Positions 35,113 through 45,506 are shown, counted from the first letter of the stretch. The stretch is 64,000 nt of DNA from CAZDET01 sp964504335 (GCA_964504335.1 CAZDET010000003.1:62001-126000), one strand, 5' to 3'. Notes: generated by a model from the sequence alone, not told the origin. Program-made: numbers and translations.

Positions 35113-37559
35113 AGCGCCCGCACCGGATTGGCCAGTGCCACCCGCATGGCTTGTACCCCAACGGTCAGAAAGGCGACGACCAGCGCAGCCCCCCCGGCAG
35201 CCGGGAAGATCCACCAGGGAATGTCGATGCGGTAGGCGTAGTTTTCCAGCCACTGTTGGATGCCGTAGTAGGTCAGGGGAATGGCAATGACCAAGGCCAC
35301 CAGCACTAACAGGAGGAAGTCTTTCGAAAGAAGAGCCACAATCCCGCCGGTACTGGCCCCCAGCACCCGGCGGATGCCGACTTCTTTGGTCCGAAGGAAG
35401 ATGGTGTAGGAAGCCAGCCCAAACAATCCAAGACATGCGATTAGAATGGTGAGCAGCATGAAGGCGCGCAGGGCATTACTGAAGAGCAGATCCGACCGGT
35501 AGAGGGCTTCGATACGGGCATCCAAAAATTCAAATTCGAAGGCATTACCGGGAAAAACGGCCTCGTACCGATCTTTGATTTGGGCCAGGGTCTGATCGAA
35601 GCGGTCTGATTGCAGGCGAACCGACAGTTGATGTAGGGTACCGTACATGGGAAATAATACCAGCGGTTCAATTGGTTGATGCAAACTTTGTTGGTGGAAG
35701 TCGGCAATGACCCCCACAATCTGCCAGTCCTTATCGTATAGATTCAATCGTTCGTTTAGGGCTGCTTCCTCGTTGGAGTAACCAAGCATGCGTACCAACG
35801 TAGCATTGACGACAATTTTGTCAAGTCGGTCTATATCCTCGTGGTGATCACCACGCCGGAAAAAGCGCCCGGCAATTACCGGTAACTCGTATGTTTCGGC
35901 AAAATCCTGATCGACCTGGATGTAGTTCGTCGTATAGGTTGGCCCGTCACCACTACTGTTGCTACGGCGCATGTTGAAGAAGCGTCCCATCGCCTCGCCG
36001 GGCACCCGGCTGGAAGTGGTAGCCTGCACTACGCCCGGCAGCTTGCGGAGTTCCGTCTTGAGCGTGTTCATTCTGGGAATAAACGTACTGTCCCACCGAG
36101 TAAGCTCCGGCGGATTGAGCCGGATGACCTGCTCGGTGGTGATTCCAAGGTCTTCCTGCATCATGTACCTCAATTGTTTATGAATCAACACGGAGGCAGC
36201 AAGTAACCCGATTGAAAGTGAAAATTGAAAGACCACTAACCCCTTTCGCAGAAGGGCTCCCGTTTCATCTTTTGCGAATTTCCCCTTCAGGACGCTCGCT
36301 ACGTGCGGGGCCGCCAATAGAAATGCCGGATACAGGCCGGAGGCAAATACCCCCAACACGATCAAGCCGGCCAAGGCCAGAAAGAGATAACCATTCAATT
36401 GGTTGTCCGCAAGAAAGCTCAGCGCTCGCTCATCGATGCCGGTCAGGCTGGTAATGTAGGGCGTCGCCATTACCACCAACCCAAATGCGAGGAATAAACT
36501 GAGCATATTTAGCAAAAGAGCCTCGGTGAGAAATTGCCGGATCAACTGCCCCCTAGTAGCTCCGATTACCTTGCGGATACCAACTTCCCGGGCCCGCTCA
36601 ATTGCACGTGCCGAACTTAAATTTACGTAGTTAATCCAGGCAATGACCAAAATGGAAAAGGCAATCGCCAGCAATATCCAGACGGCTCGGCCGCTGGTCG
36701 TTTTGCCAATTTCATATTCTAATTCCGACGATTGGAGGTGGATATCAGATAGCGGTTGCAAACTGAACACTTCTTCACTCCCCGAAACCGTACTTCCTTC
36801 AAAATGGCGCTCGCTGAAATCGGCAAATTTTGCCTCCAGCGCCACCGGATCAGCCTCGGGTTTCAACTCGATGTAATGGTAAAAATCCGACCAGGTCCAA
36901 CTGTTATCAGCCCCCTCGCCCCAATAGCGGATGGTAGAAGCGTAGCTCAACAGCAGATCAAAATCCAAATGTGAATTTACCGGCGCATCGGCACAGATGC
37001 CCACCACCCGAAAGGGGTGGTCGTAGGTATCTACCCTTAGGTCTTTTCCAATCATCGATTCGTAGTCGCCTCGGTAGGCTGGAAAATACCGATCGGCCAA
37101 ACTTTTGGTGAGAACGACCTCATTGGCCGCGTCGAGCAATTCGATATCCTCTCGGGCCAGCAACTGAAAATCAAATAGCTCGAAAAAATGCTCATCTGCC
37201 CACAGGCCTGGTTCGATCTCCTCGATTTGGTTATCAATTGTGATCAATAAGTCCGGGCTGTAGGCCAGGCGAGTATAATTGATCACCTCCGGAAACTCGC
37301 GAGCCATCGTCGGCCCGATGGTCGGATAGGTGATCGCCCCTTTTTGCACGGACGCTCCCTGCTGGAACCGCTCATTGACAACCCGGTAGATCCGGTTTTT
37401 CTTGGCGTGAAACTGATCGAAACTCAATTCAAAACTCACGTACTGCAACAGCAACATGCAGGCAGTCATCCCCAGGGTCAATCCGGCAATCAAAATCAGC
37501 GAATGCAGCCGATTTTTCATCAAATTTCGAATGCTCGTCTTCAGAAAGTTTAGATACAT
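35100..37559 (-). CDS. FtsX/MacB-type ABC permease, paralogue 1
   Basis: An 819-residue inner-membrane permease of the duplicated FtsX type common in Bacteroidota. Layout: one helix (about 20-42), a MacB-like periplasmic domain (45-270), three helices (285-405), one helix (about 425-445), a second periplasmic domain (450-685) and three C-terminal helices (690-805). The repeated ARAIERAREVGIRKVIGA and TKEVGIRRVLGAS segments are the coupling helices for an ATPase. Likely an exporter of peptides, lipids or drugs, or a component of a stress-response system. No ATPase is adjacent. Tandem with paralogue 2, 43 nt apart. Confidence 0.88.
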   Translation of the reverse strand: MYLNFLKTSIRNLMKNRLHSLILIAGLTLGMTACMLLLQYVSFELSFDQFHAKKNRIYRVVNERFQQGASVQKGAITYPTIGPTMAREFPEVINYTRLAYSPDLLITIDNQIEEIEPGLWADEHFFELFDFQLLAREDIELLDAANEVVLTKSLADRYFPAYRGDYESMIGKDLRVDTYDHPFRVVGICADAPVNSHLDFDLLLSYASTIRYWGEGADNSWTWSDFYHYIELKPEADPVALEAKFADFSERHFEGSTVSGSEEVFSLQPLSDIHLQSSELEYEIGKTTSGRAVWILLAIAFSILVIAWINYVNLSSARAIERAREVGIRKVIGATRGQLIRQFLTEALLLNMLSLFLAFGLVVMATPYITSLTGIDERALSFLADNQLNGYLFLALAGLIVLGVFASGLYPAFLLAAPHVASVLKGKFAKDETGALLRKGLVVFQFSLSIGLLAASVLIHKQLRYMMQEDLGITTEQVIRLNPPELTRWDSTFIPRMNTLKTELRKLPGVVQATTSSRVPGEAMGRFFNMRRSNSSGDGPTYTTNYIQVDQDFAETYELPVIAGRFFRRGDHHEDIDRLDKIVVNATLVRMLGYSNEEAALNERLNLYDKDWQIVGVIADFHQQSLHQPIEPLVLFPMYGTLHQLSVRLQSDRFDQTLAQIKDRYEAVFPGNAFEFEFLDARIEALYRSDLLFSNALRAFMLLTILIACLGLFGLASYTIFLRTKEVGIRRVLGASTGGIVALLSKDFLLLVLVALVIAIPLTYYGIQQWLENYAYRIDIPWWIFPAAGGAALVVAFLTVGVQAMRVALANPVRALRSE

Positions 37560-37599
37560 GGTCTGATGTTCTGATGCTGTGATGCTGTGATGTTCTGAT
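37560..37599. repeat. Octamer tandem repeat between paralogous permease genes
   Basis: Five 8-nt units, on the reverse strand ATCAGAAC and ATCACAGC twice each plus ATCAGACC. They fill the gap from the stop of the upstream permease gene to the ATG of the next. This is the cleanest of the phased tracts: all five units share ATCA at positions 1-4. Confidence 0.85.
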
Positions 37600-37602
37600 A
37601 CT

Positions 37603-39990
37603 TTACCCTTCTCTTTTTAACGATTCTACCGGGTTGACCAAGGCGGCGCGCGTCGCCTGAAAACTGATAGTCAGGAAGGCAATGGTGAAGGCAATAAGCC
37701 CGGCGAGTGCGAAGATCCACCACTGAATATCAATGCGGTATGCGAAGCGTTCGAGCCAACTCTGCATGGCGTACCAGGCAATTGGTACCGCCAAAAGCAA
37801 TGCCAGGCCGACTAACCGCAAAAAGTCAAGGGATAACATCCCGACGATGCTACCCACGGAAGCTCCCAGCACTTTGCGAATACCAATTTCTTTGGTGCGG
37901 CGCTGCGCAGCGAAGGTGATCAGTCCCAATAAACCGAGACAGGAAACGAAAATGGCCAGCCCCGCAAAGGCTCCAAACAATTGGGCGGTTTGTGTTTCCC
38001 GTTGGTAGGACTGGGCGAAGGATTCGTCCAGAAAATTAAATTCAAACGGCAATCCGGGGAATAGCGCTGCCCACTGATCCTGCAGGTGGGTAAGGACATC
38101 CCGCGTCTGGCCGGCCTGAACTTTTACAGCCAGCTGATTTTGGGTACCGCTGGCGTATTTCACCACCATCGGGTCAATGTTACTGTGCAGATCGCTTTGG
38201 TGGTAATTGTCGATCACGCCAATAACCGTTCCTCGTTTGGGTACTTCGGCGTATCCTCCGTCGGGGGTGTTTTGGTAGGCGTAGTACCCCAATTCCTTTC
38301 CGACGGCCCCGTCTTCCCATTCAAGGTACTCCACCATGGCCTGGTTGACGAGAAAGGATTGGTCGTTTTCCTGGGCGTTGGTGCCGAAATTGCGCCCCTC
38401 CAGAAGCTCGACCCCAAAGGTGGTAAGGAACGACTCATCCGTGAAGATATAATCGTATCCAATGTCTTTGCCCTCCGGTACATATTGCTCGACAAGCTTA
38501 TTCGAATAGGTACCCGAGCCGGGTAAAGTCGATACAAACGACGTCGCCTTTACCGTGGCCATTTGGTTAGCCTCCTGCTGAAAGACCGCCTTTTGTTGCG
38601 ATTTTATATCCCCTTGAAAAATGACGGATAACACCTGATCGCGGTCGTACCCCAAGTCCTTCGTCTGGATGTAATGCAACTGCCGCATCACTACCGCAGT
38701 AGCAATGATCATGCCGATCGATACGGTGAACTGAACCGTTACGAGGAGCTTGCGAAACAGAGCGTCGGTCATGTTGCTGAACAGGCGGTTTTTCAGGACG
38801 CGCACCGGGCTGTAGGAGGATAGTACGAGCGCCGGGTAAATACCAGTGAGCAGACCAATCAATCCAATACCGGCCAGGAATAATAGGATGCTCCGCACCT
38901 GGAATATCTCGCCCAGCGACAAATCCATCCCCACAAATGCTCCAAAGGTTGGTAACAGCAGTTGGACGATGCCCAGTGCCAGTACCACTGCAACTACCAC
39001 AAAAAAGACGGATTCTGCCAGAAACTGACCGAGTAGTTGCGATTGTCGGGCACCTAAAACTTTGCGCACGCCCACCTCCTTTGATCGGATGGTGGAGCGG
39101 GCCGTCACCAGGCTAATGTAATTGAAACAGGCCAACGCCAGAATGAAAACCGCAATAATTGAGAAAATGTATACGCCTTCGATAGCTCCGCTGGCAGCCG
39201 GCATGGCCGACAATTCGTGATAGAGGTGAATATCCCGCAAAGGAAGCAGCGCCAGGCTCCACACTCGGTGATTTTGATCTCCGGTAGCTTCCGACCGCTC
39301 CGCGAGGCGGCCGGACAGTTCGGAGACATTTGTCCCGGGTGCCAATAATGCGTAAGTAATTGCCCGGCCATCCCAATAGCTATCAAAGCCCCGCCCCAGC
39401 AGGCGCTCGCCGTCGGATAAGGAACAGAGCAAATCGAGCTGTAATTGCGAATTGGAGGGGGTGTTTTCCATCACTCCGGTTACGGTGAGTGGGTCAGCCC
39501 CGTTAAATTCCAGCATCCTACCGACCGGATTCTGGTTGGGAAAATACTTTTGGGCAATCTCTTCCGAAATGATCAGGCTGTTGGGCGCAGCGAGCGCACT
39601 ATTGGGATTGCCGGTTAGTAAATTGAAATCAAATACCTCGAAAAAAGTACTATCCACAAAGTAGAAATGATCCTCGTAGTAGGCTTGCTCGGGGGTGCTA
39701 ATCAATGCCCGCTCCTTCACTACGCGGGTGGTCATTTCCACCTGGCCGAACTCCCGCTCTACGAATGGACCTAAACTCGTGCCACTACGCACGCTTGACT
39801 CAAACTGCCGCACCAACGCAATGCGATCCGCATTGGTGTGGAAGTCGTCGTAGCTCATTTCCTCACGCACAAACAACAGAATGAGCAGACAAACGGTAAG
39901 CCCGATCGTCAATCCCAATACATTGATAAAGGCCGATAAGCGATGACGGCCGAAGTTGCGGATGGCAATCTTGAGGTAGTTTCTGAGCAT
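37603..39990 (-). CDS. FtsX/MacB-type ABC permease, paralogue 2
   Basis: A permease of 795 residues started at the ATG at 39990 (the longer frame would start with GTG three codons upstream). It has the same eight-helix, two-ectodomain layout as its downstream neighbour, with ARSTIRSKEVGVRKVLGA and RTKEIGIRKVLGAS coupling segments. The two are diverged paralogues that probably arose by tandem duplication. They could form a heterodimer, although each carries both halves. The ATPase partner is elsewhere; the LolD-like gene at 10.4 kb is a candidate by type only. Confidence 0.88.
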   Translation of the reverse strand: MLRNYLKIAIRNFGRHRLSAFINVLGLTIGLTVCLLILLFVREEMSYDDFHTNADRIALVRQFESSVRSGTSLGPFVEREFGQVEMTTRVVKERALISTPEQAYYEDHFYFVDSTFFEVFDFNLLTGNPNSALAAPNSLIISEEIAQKYFPNQNPVGRMLEFNGADPLTVTGVMENTPSNSQLQLDLLCSLSDGERLLGRGFDSYWDGRAITYALLAPGTNVSELSGRLAERSEATGDQNHRVWSLALLPLRDIHLYHELSAMPAASGAIEGVYIFSIIAVFILALACFNYISLVTARSTIRSKEVGVRKVLGARQSQLLGQFLAESVFFVVVAVVLALGIVQLLLPTFGAFVGMDLSLGEIFQVRSILLFLAGIGLIGLLTGIYPALVLSSYSPVRVLKNRLFSNMTDALFRKLLVTVQFTVSIGMIIATAVVMRQLHYIQTKDLGYDRDQVLSVIFQGDIKSQQKAVFQQEANQMATVKATSFVSTLPGSGTYSNKLVEQYVPEGKDIGYDYIFTDESFLTTFGVELLEGRNFGTNAQENDQSFLVNQAMVEYLEWEDGAVGKELGYYAYQNTPDGGYAEVPKRGTVIGVIDNYHQSDLHSNIDPMVVKYASGTQNQLAVKVQAGQTRDVLTHLQDQWAALFPGLPFEFNFLDESFAQSYQRETQTAQLFGAFAGLAIFVSCLGLLGLITFAAQRRTKEIGIRKVLGASVGSIVGMLSLDFLRLVGLALLLAVPIAWYAMQSWLERFAYRIDIQWWIFALAGLIAFTIAFLTISFQATRAALVNPVESLKREG

Positions 39991-40185
39991 GGAGTACACT
40001 TTTGGCTATGATATTTAACCAAAAGCTGTGCCACCTTTATAAAAAATTGATTTTAAACGTATTAAAACAAATCAGCGCAGTTATACTGTTCAACTCCGCA
40101 CGATGGGCTGTTCGAAAATGTACGAATCTACCGACCATTTCGTCATCCTCCAATTACGAAAGATGGAACCTACTGGGAAGTACAT

Positions 40186-40899
40186 TCAGAAAAGCCATTT
40201 CAGAAGGGCAAATGTCCCTGAGGGGATTAAGAAAAATAGAATAAAGGAAATTATAACGGCCGCTACTGAAACCAGTGCCGATCGCCATTTTTCGTCCGGT
40301 TCTCCGAATACTACCATTACCAACACCCAAATAGTAAGGTATACAACCGGATTAAGCATAATTTGAATGGGCAAGACCGGAAAGAGGATGATAGCTACTA
40401 ATGTGGCATGACCAACGATGAACGAGTTGGCCGCCAGATGCTCCACAAAATTGAACTGTTGGAAGAATATTTTTGTGCCTGCACTTAGCATCAGGATGTA
40501 GAACAACCAAAAATACTTAAGGCTCTGCCGCATGAATTTTCCAACCGCATAGCCGGTAGAAAAGGACTCCGTTTTTTGGATGCTTCCCGGGTCGACGGTG
40601 ATGGAGGAAGTACCCAACTGGGACTCGACGACCAGATATAAAGAAATGGTAAGTATCGAATAACTAACCGGATTGAAGATGCCCCGTCGCTTACCCGACA
40701 GATACTGACGAACCATTTGCCGCGGAGCAATGGTCAGGTGCTTCAAATTGTACAGCAGCCCTTTATCCATGTTCAGCAAACTAGAGAACGTACTGCCCAC
40801 AATTGTCTGTGCCGTTAGACGCCGGTCTCCCCCCTTTTCCCCACAATTCGGGCAGAAAGTCCCACTGAATTCCTGGCCACACGAAACACATTCCATCAT
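40186..40899 (-). CDS. DUF3667 membrane protein with zinc ribbon
   Basis: A protein of about 237 residues starting at one of two tandem ATGs (40899 or 40896). The N-terminus has a C-x2-C...C-x2-C zinc ribbon (CVSCG...CPNCGEK), followed by the family's hydrophilic segment with YLSGKRRGIFNPVSY and four to five hydrophobic helices. Function unknown; the family is largely Bacteroidota. Divergent from leuS. Confidence 0.8.
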   Translation of the reverse strand: MMECVSCGQEFSGTFCPNCGEKGGDRRLTAQTIVGSTFSSLLNMDKGLLYNLKHLTIAPRQMVRQYLSGKRRGIFNPVSYSILTISLYLVVESQLGTSSITVDPGSIQKTESFSTGYAVGKFMRQSLKYFWLFYILMLSAGTKIFFQQFNFVEHLAANSFIVGHATLVAIILFPVLPIQIMLNPVVYLTIWVLVMVVFGEPDEKWRSALVSVAAVIISFILFFLIPSGTFALLKWLF

Positions 40900-40944
40900 T
40901 ATATTATGCAAGTGTGGGCGCTAAAATAGGGTATTTGCCAAAGT

Positions 40945-41007
40945 AAACCCACACCCCACAACCCGCCCTTCAAACTCCACGCTTCACACTTCAAACGCTA
41001 CACTCCC
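40945..41007. repeat. Heptamer-phased spacer tract (9 units)
   Basis: Nine 7-nt units run through the spacer upstream of leuS. Most end in CA or TA, and near-copies such as CGCTTCA, CACTTCA and CCCTTCA occur in phase. It differs from the other tracts in period (7 not 8) and in lying between divergent genes. A -7-like TATCTTCG at 41022-41029 follows it. Confidence 0.6.
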
Positions 41008-41087
41008 ATTACCACTTTTCCTATCTTCGCCTCCCGAGACGAAACTTCAGGCGGACCTTTCCGCATTACCTACGAAAGGAATGATTC

Positions 41088-44048
41088 ATGGATTACCAAC
41101 CGCGCGAAATCGAACCTAAATGGCGGGCCTACTGGAAGGAACATCACACCTATCGCGTCTCCAACGACAGCGGTAAGCCGAAATACTACGTCCTGGATAT
41201 GTTTCCCTACCCCTCGGGAGCGGGGCTGCACGTAGGGCATCCACTTGGTTACATTGCCTCCGACATCTTTTCGCGCTACAAGCGCCTGCGCGGCTTCAAC
41301 GTGTTGCACCCCATGGGCTACGATGCCTTCGGCCTCCCCGCCGAGCAGTACGCTATTCAGACGGGGGTACATCCCGCTATTTCTACGGCTAAGAATATTC
41401 AATACTTCCGCAGCCAACTCGATAAACTAGGCTTTTGCTACGACTGGGACCGCCAGGTAAATACCTCCGATCCGCAATTCTACAAGTGGACGCAGTGGAT
41501 TTTTCTGCAACTGTTCGAGCATTGGTACGACCGAAGCACGGACGGCCCCCGACCGATCGAGGATCTAAAGGCCCACTTCGCCCGGCAAGGAACCGAGGGG
41601 CTGAACGCCGCCCAATCGGAAGAACTGCAGTTCTCTGCGGCGGAATGGGCCGCCATGAGCACCAAGGAACAGGACGAGGTACTGATGAATTATCGCCTGG
41701 CTTACCGCAAGGTCACCTACGTCAACTGGTGCGAAGAGCTGGGCACTGTGCTGGCAAACGACGAGGTAAAGGACGGCGTGTCGGAGCGCGGCGGCTTTCC
41801 GGTAGAACGCCGGCCCATGCTGCAATGGTCGCTGCGCATCACCGCCTACGCACAGCGCCTGCTCGACGATCTTGAAACGGTCGATTTTTCCGAATCGATG
41901 AAAAAGATGCAGGGCAACTGGATCGGCCGTTCGGTTGGGGCACAGTTGTTTTTCGAGTTGGAGGGGCACGAAGCACAGATCGAGATCTTTACCACGCGCC
42001 CGGATACGATCTTCGGCGCAACCTTCATGGTGCTGGCACCCGAACACGATTTGGTGGCCCCCCTCACAACGGAGGATCAAGCTGAAGAAATTGCCGACTA
42101 TCAGGAATACGTCAGCCGCCGCTCGGAGCGCGAACGCATGGCCGACGTCAAAGAGGTAACCGGAGCCTTCACCGGCTCTTATGCCATCAACCCCTTCAAC
42201 GGGGCGAAAATTCCGGTGTACATTGCGGAATACGTGCTGAAGGATTACGGCACCGGTGCCATCATGGCGGTACCGGCCGACGACGAGCGCGACCGCCGCT
42301 TTGCCGAAAAGTACGGTCTGGAAATCATAGAGGTGATCGATAAGAGCATGCACGAGGGAGCCGGTATTCAGGATAAATTGGGGAAAATGATCAATTCCGA
42401 TTTCCTGAACGGTATGGAGGTGCTGGACGCCATCGACGCCATTCTCGAGCGCATCGAGGAAAAGGGAATCGGCAAAAAGCAGATCAATTTCCGCCTGCGC
42501 GATGCCATCTACAGCCGTCAGCGCTATTGGGGCGAGCCCTTTCCGATAATCTACAACCCGGAAGGCGTCACCGAAGCGCTTCCAATGGAAGACTTACCCC
42601 TGACGCTCCCCGAACTGGACGATTTCAAGCCTGCCTCCGGCACCAACGCGCCCCTGGCGCGCAAGCGCGACTGGGTGGAATTGGAAAGCGGCTACACCCG
42701 CGAGACGGATACGATGCCCGGCTTCGCCGGCTCAAGCTGGTATTTCCTGCGCTACATGGACCCGCACAATACCGAAGCTTTTGTCGATCGAAAAGCGGTC
42801 GATTATTGGCAGGACGTCGACTTCTATACTGGAGGTACAGAGCACGCCGTTGGGCACCTGATGTACTCGCGCTTCTGGCACAAGTTTTTGTATGATCTGA
42901 AACTGGTGCCCACTCCCGAACCCTATAAGCGCCTCTTCAACCAGGGCATGATTCAGGGCACCATGCTGCACCTGCACATGGGATACTTCATTAAGGAGGC
43001 CGATTACCGGGAAAACACCGCCTTCGCCGACCGAACTATGGATCGGGCCTTCGCCGTATGGGTGCCGGCCGAATTGCCAACCGGCACTCTGGACTTTGAG
43101 CACCCCACACACGGCCCGGGCAAAGTAGTGGTAGAGCCGCACCATCCCATCACCCGCCTGGTGCCCCTGCCTTTTGGCACGGAGATCACTACCGATCAGC
43201 AACAGGAATTCCGGCTGTACCGCGAGCGCGTGGAGGAGGTGCTCGAATTGGACGATCCCAACGCCAGTTATTTCAAAGGCATCTGGGACTTGGCCCCCAT
43301 AGCTGCCTGGCAAGCGGATACCGACGGGAAGGACTACTTGTCGCTGAGCTTCGAGATTGGAAAAATGTCGAAGTCCAAATACAACGTCATCAACCCCGAC
43401 GACATCGTTGCACGCTACGGAGCCGATTGCTTCCGCATGTACGAAATGTTTCTGGGGCCGGTCGAGCAGGACAAGCCCTGGAACACCTCCGGGATTGATG
43501 GCGTCAGCCGCTTTTTGCGCAAATTTTGGGGCTTGTTTTACGATGAGTCCGGCAACTTTGCCGTCGAGGATACCGAACCCGACAAGGCGGCTATGAAGAT
43601 CACGCACCAAACGATCCAAAAAGTCACTACGGATATCGAGCGTTACAGCCACAATACCTGCGTAAGCGCCTTCATGGTAGCGGCCAATGAGTTATCTAAA
43701 ATGAAGGCGCGCCAGCGCGCCGTGCTGGAACCGCTGGTCGTGTTGATCGCTCCGTTTGCCGTGCACCTGGCGGAGGAACTCTGGCACACCCTCGGCCACG
43801 AGGGCAGCGTACACCATGCGACCTGGCCGGAAGTGGAAGAAAAGTGGCTGGTAGAAGACAGCGTCACCTACCCAATCGCCATCAATGGCAAGACCCGCAT
43901 CACGGTCGATTTCCCCGCCGAAGCCGGCAAAGAAGAACTCGAACGCGCGGCCCTGGAGTTGGACGATATCCAGAAATACCTGGAAGGTAAGCAGGTACGT
44001 AAGGTGATCGTAGTACCTAAGCGGATGATTAACTTAGTTGTGAGCTAA
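41088..44048 (+). CDS. leuS: Leucyl-tRNA synthetase
   Basis: Class I synthetase of 986 residues that charges tRNA-Leu. The HIGH motif is HVGH (48-51) in YPSGAGLHVGHPLGY, and KMSKS is at 759-763. The CP1 editing domain contains TTRPDTIFGATFMVLAPEH near 300. It is longer than the E. coli enzyme (860), with an extra segment between about 145-185 and another of about 90 residues (640-740) before KMSKS; both are usual for Bacteroidota LeuS. A start at the ATG at 41088 gives the family N-terminus. Confidence 0.97.
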   Translation: MDYQPREIEPKWRAYWKEHHTYRVSNDSGKPKYYVLDMFPYPSGAGLHVGHPLGYIASDIFSRYKRLRGFNVLHPMGYDAFGLPAEQYAIQTGVHPAISTAKNIQYFRSQLDKLGFCYDWDRQVNTSDPQFYKWTQWIFLQLFEHWYDRSTDGPRPIEDLKAHFARQGTEGLNAAQSEELQFSAAEWAAMSTKEQDEVLMNYRLAYRKVTYVNWCEELGTVLANDEVKDGVSERGGFPVERRPMLQWSLRITAYAQRLLDDLETVDFSESMKKMQGNWIGRSVGAQLFFELEGHEAQIEIFTTRPDTIFGATFMVLAPEHDLVAPLTTEDQAEEIADYQEYVSRRSERERMADVKEVTGAFTGSYAINPFNGAKIPVYIAEYVLKDYGTGAIMAVPADDERDRRFAEKYGLEIIEVIDKSMHEGAGIQDKLGKMINSDFLNGMEVLDAIDAILERIEEKGIGKKQINFRLRDAIYSRQRYWGEPFPIIYNPEGVTEALPMEDLPLTLPELDDFKPASGTNAPLARKRDWVELESGYTRETDTMPGFAGSSWYFLRYMDPHNTEAFVDRKAVDYWQDVDFYTGGTEHAVGHLMYSRFWHKFLYDLKLVPTPEPYKRLFNQGMIQGTMLHLHMGYFIKEADYRENTAFADRTMDRAFAVWVPAELPTGTLDFEHPTHGPGKVVVEPHHPITRLVPLPFGTEITTDQQQEFRLYRERVEEVLELDDPNASYFKGIWDLAPIAAWQADTDGKDYLSLSFEIGKMSKSKYNVINPDDIVARYGADCFRMYEMFLGPVEQDKPWNTSGIDGVSRFLRKFWGLFYDESGNFAVEDTEPDKAAMKITHQTIQKVTTDIERYSHNTCVSAFMVAANELSKMKARQRAVLEPLVVLIAPFAVHLAEELWHTLGHEGSVHHATWPEVEEKWLVEDSVTYPIAINGKTRITVDFPAEAGKEELERAALELDDIQKYLEGKQVRKVIVVPKRMINLVVS

Positions 44049-44098
44049 TTGATTAAAGCATTGCGCAAGTTGCCGACGGCAAATCTTAGCGAATTAAC

Positions 44099-44857
44099 TC
44101 ATGCCCATCCCCGCCAGCGATAGACCCAATTGCCCACCCATTCTTTTATCAGGCGCTCCCAGCCCTTGAGGGCACTGGTGCTGGGAAGGAGGTAATCGGA
44201 AGGTCGGAGCGGCTCGAAGGGCTGGATGAAGTCTACCGAATAGGAAGCAGGTGCTAACCCAACCGCTCGAAAACAAGCGTGGGCGCGGGGCATATGGGAG
44301 GCGCTGGTTACTAGTAGCAAGGAATCCGTTTGCTCGCCGAGCAGCTTCTTAGCGTTTAGGGCGTTCTCGCGAGTGTTTCGCGCCAGGGAATCGATCAACA
44401 AATCATCGGCGGGTACGCCAAGGGCCATCAGGTAGGCCGCTACGCGGACCGCTTCGGGTTGGCGATCTACTAGAATGGAGGAGGCACCGCCGGTGACCAG
44501 CAAGCGATCTACCTTGCCTTCCCGATAGAGTCGATGGGCATGGGCAACCCGATCTGCCGATTCGTGCCAATCAAATAACGCGGAATTCTCCGCAGGCGCC
44601 GTTCCTAAATAGCCCCCCAGCACAATGGCGGTGTGGAAATGTTGTTCGAGGGGCAAAGGGGGTGGCGTTTCGTACCAACCGGCTACTTTTCCCAACAGGG
44701 CATTATTACCAAATAGCCAAAGCACACCAATGGCTACCCAGAAGGCCCGCTTGCGCCAACGCGCCGACTTCAAAAAGGCGCTGAGTAATAATAGCCCCGC
44801 CACCCAAATAAGCGGCCGCAGCAGAAAGATCAGCGCCTTGGAAAGTATATAGAACAT
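44099..44857 (-). CDS. ElyC/SanA/YdcF family protein (DUF218)
   Basis: A 252-residue protein from the ATG at 44857. Two membrane helices (about 5-22 and 35-52) precede a DUF218 domain with AIVLGGYLG near 80, LLVTGGASS near 125, SLARNTRENALNAK near 160, and SASHMPRAHACFR near 185. In E. coli ElyC affects envelope polysaccharide and peptidoglycan synthesis; the exact reaction is unknown. It follows the rhomboid gene by 4 nt and is surely cotranscribed. Confidence 0.85.
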   Translation of the reverse strand: MFYILSKALIFLLRPLIWVAGLLLLSAFLKSARWRKRAFWVAIGVLWLFGNNALLGKVAGWYETPPPLPLEQHFHTAIVLGGYLGTAPAENSALFDWHESADRVAHAHRLYREGKVDRLLVTGGASSILVDRQPEAVRVAAYLMALGVPADDLLIDSLARNTRENALNAKKLLGEQTDSLLLVTSASHMPRAHACFRAVGLAPASYSVDFIQPFEPLRPSDYLLPSTSALKGWERLIKEWVGNWVYRWRGWA

Positions 44858-44861
44858 GTGA

Positions 44862-45506
44862 TTAAAGGAAAGACGGCCCTCTGGGCGAAAGCAATTGTGC
44901 GACGATGTATTCCAACAGCTCCGGCCGGGAAACAACGATCGCAATCAGGATGAACGCCAGGCCGTAGACGGCCCCCCACAGGTGTTGATTGTGCCCAATA
45001 TTGTCGGTGCCCCGCTTGTCCATATACGATGAGTACCAGATGTACGCCACGGCAAGCAAAATTCCCGGTAAGGGAGGAAAGACAAACCAATTCCAGGGCT
45101 GAAACAAAATGTAGACGAACACCAGAGCCGCCGTGGCTCCGGAGGCCCCGAGCGCGGCGTAGCCGTAGTTATTTTGATGCCGGTAATACGAAGGCAGTGA
45201 AGAAACAACGATGGCACTGAGGTAAAAAACCAGGAAAATGATGCGTCCGATCATTTCGCCATACAGCAACTGAATGAACACACTTTCCACAAATTCACCA
45301 AACAGGTACAACACGTACATATTCACCAACAGGTGCACGAAATCCCCGTGGATGAACCCGCTGGTCAGAAATCGGTAATACTCCCCCCGGTTGCTGATCA
45401 GGGCCGGCGAAAACAACAGCTTCCCCTTCATCTCCGGGTTGTTGAATGCCTGCCAGGAAACCAGACTCGTGATAATGATTAAAACCAACGTCAAACTCAG
45501 ACCCAT
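44862..45506 (-). CDS. Rhomboid family intramembrane serine protease
   Basis: A 214-residue membrane protease with six predicted helices. The nucleophile Ser122 is in ALGASGATAAL, and the His partner is in NIGHNQHLWGAVYG (His172/His175). The helix-1/2 segment FLTSGFIHGDFVHLLVNMYVLYLFG has the conserved H-x3-H-x2-N pattern. Substrates are unknown. First gene of a two-gene unit with the ElyC-like gene. Confidence 0.9.
   Translation of the reverse strand: MGLSLTLVLIIITSLVSWQAFNNPEMKGKLLFSPALISNRGEYYRFLTSGFIHGDFVHLLVNMYVLYLFGEFVESVFIQLLYGEMIGRIIFLVFYLSAIVVSSLPSYYRHQNNYGYAALGASGATAALVFVYILFQPWNWFVFPPLPGILLAVAYIWYSSYMDKRGTDNIGHNQHLWGAVYGLAFILIAIVVSRPELLEYIVAQLLSPRGPSFL

Noticed and set aside
34892..35290. 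132-codon open frame opposite the end of the first permease gene
   Set aside because: It is antisense to conserved permease sequence and Pro/Arg-rich, as shadows are.
37560..37599. Phased octamers as a CRISPR array
   Set aside because: Units are 8 nt with no repeat-spacer alternation and no cas genes in the window.
44069..44081. TTGCC/GGCAA hairpin after leuS as a terminator
   Set aside because: Five-pair stem with a 3-nt loop and no T-run; not convincing.
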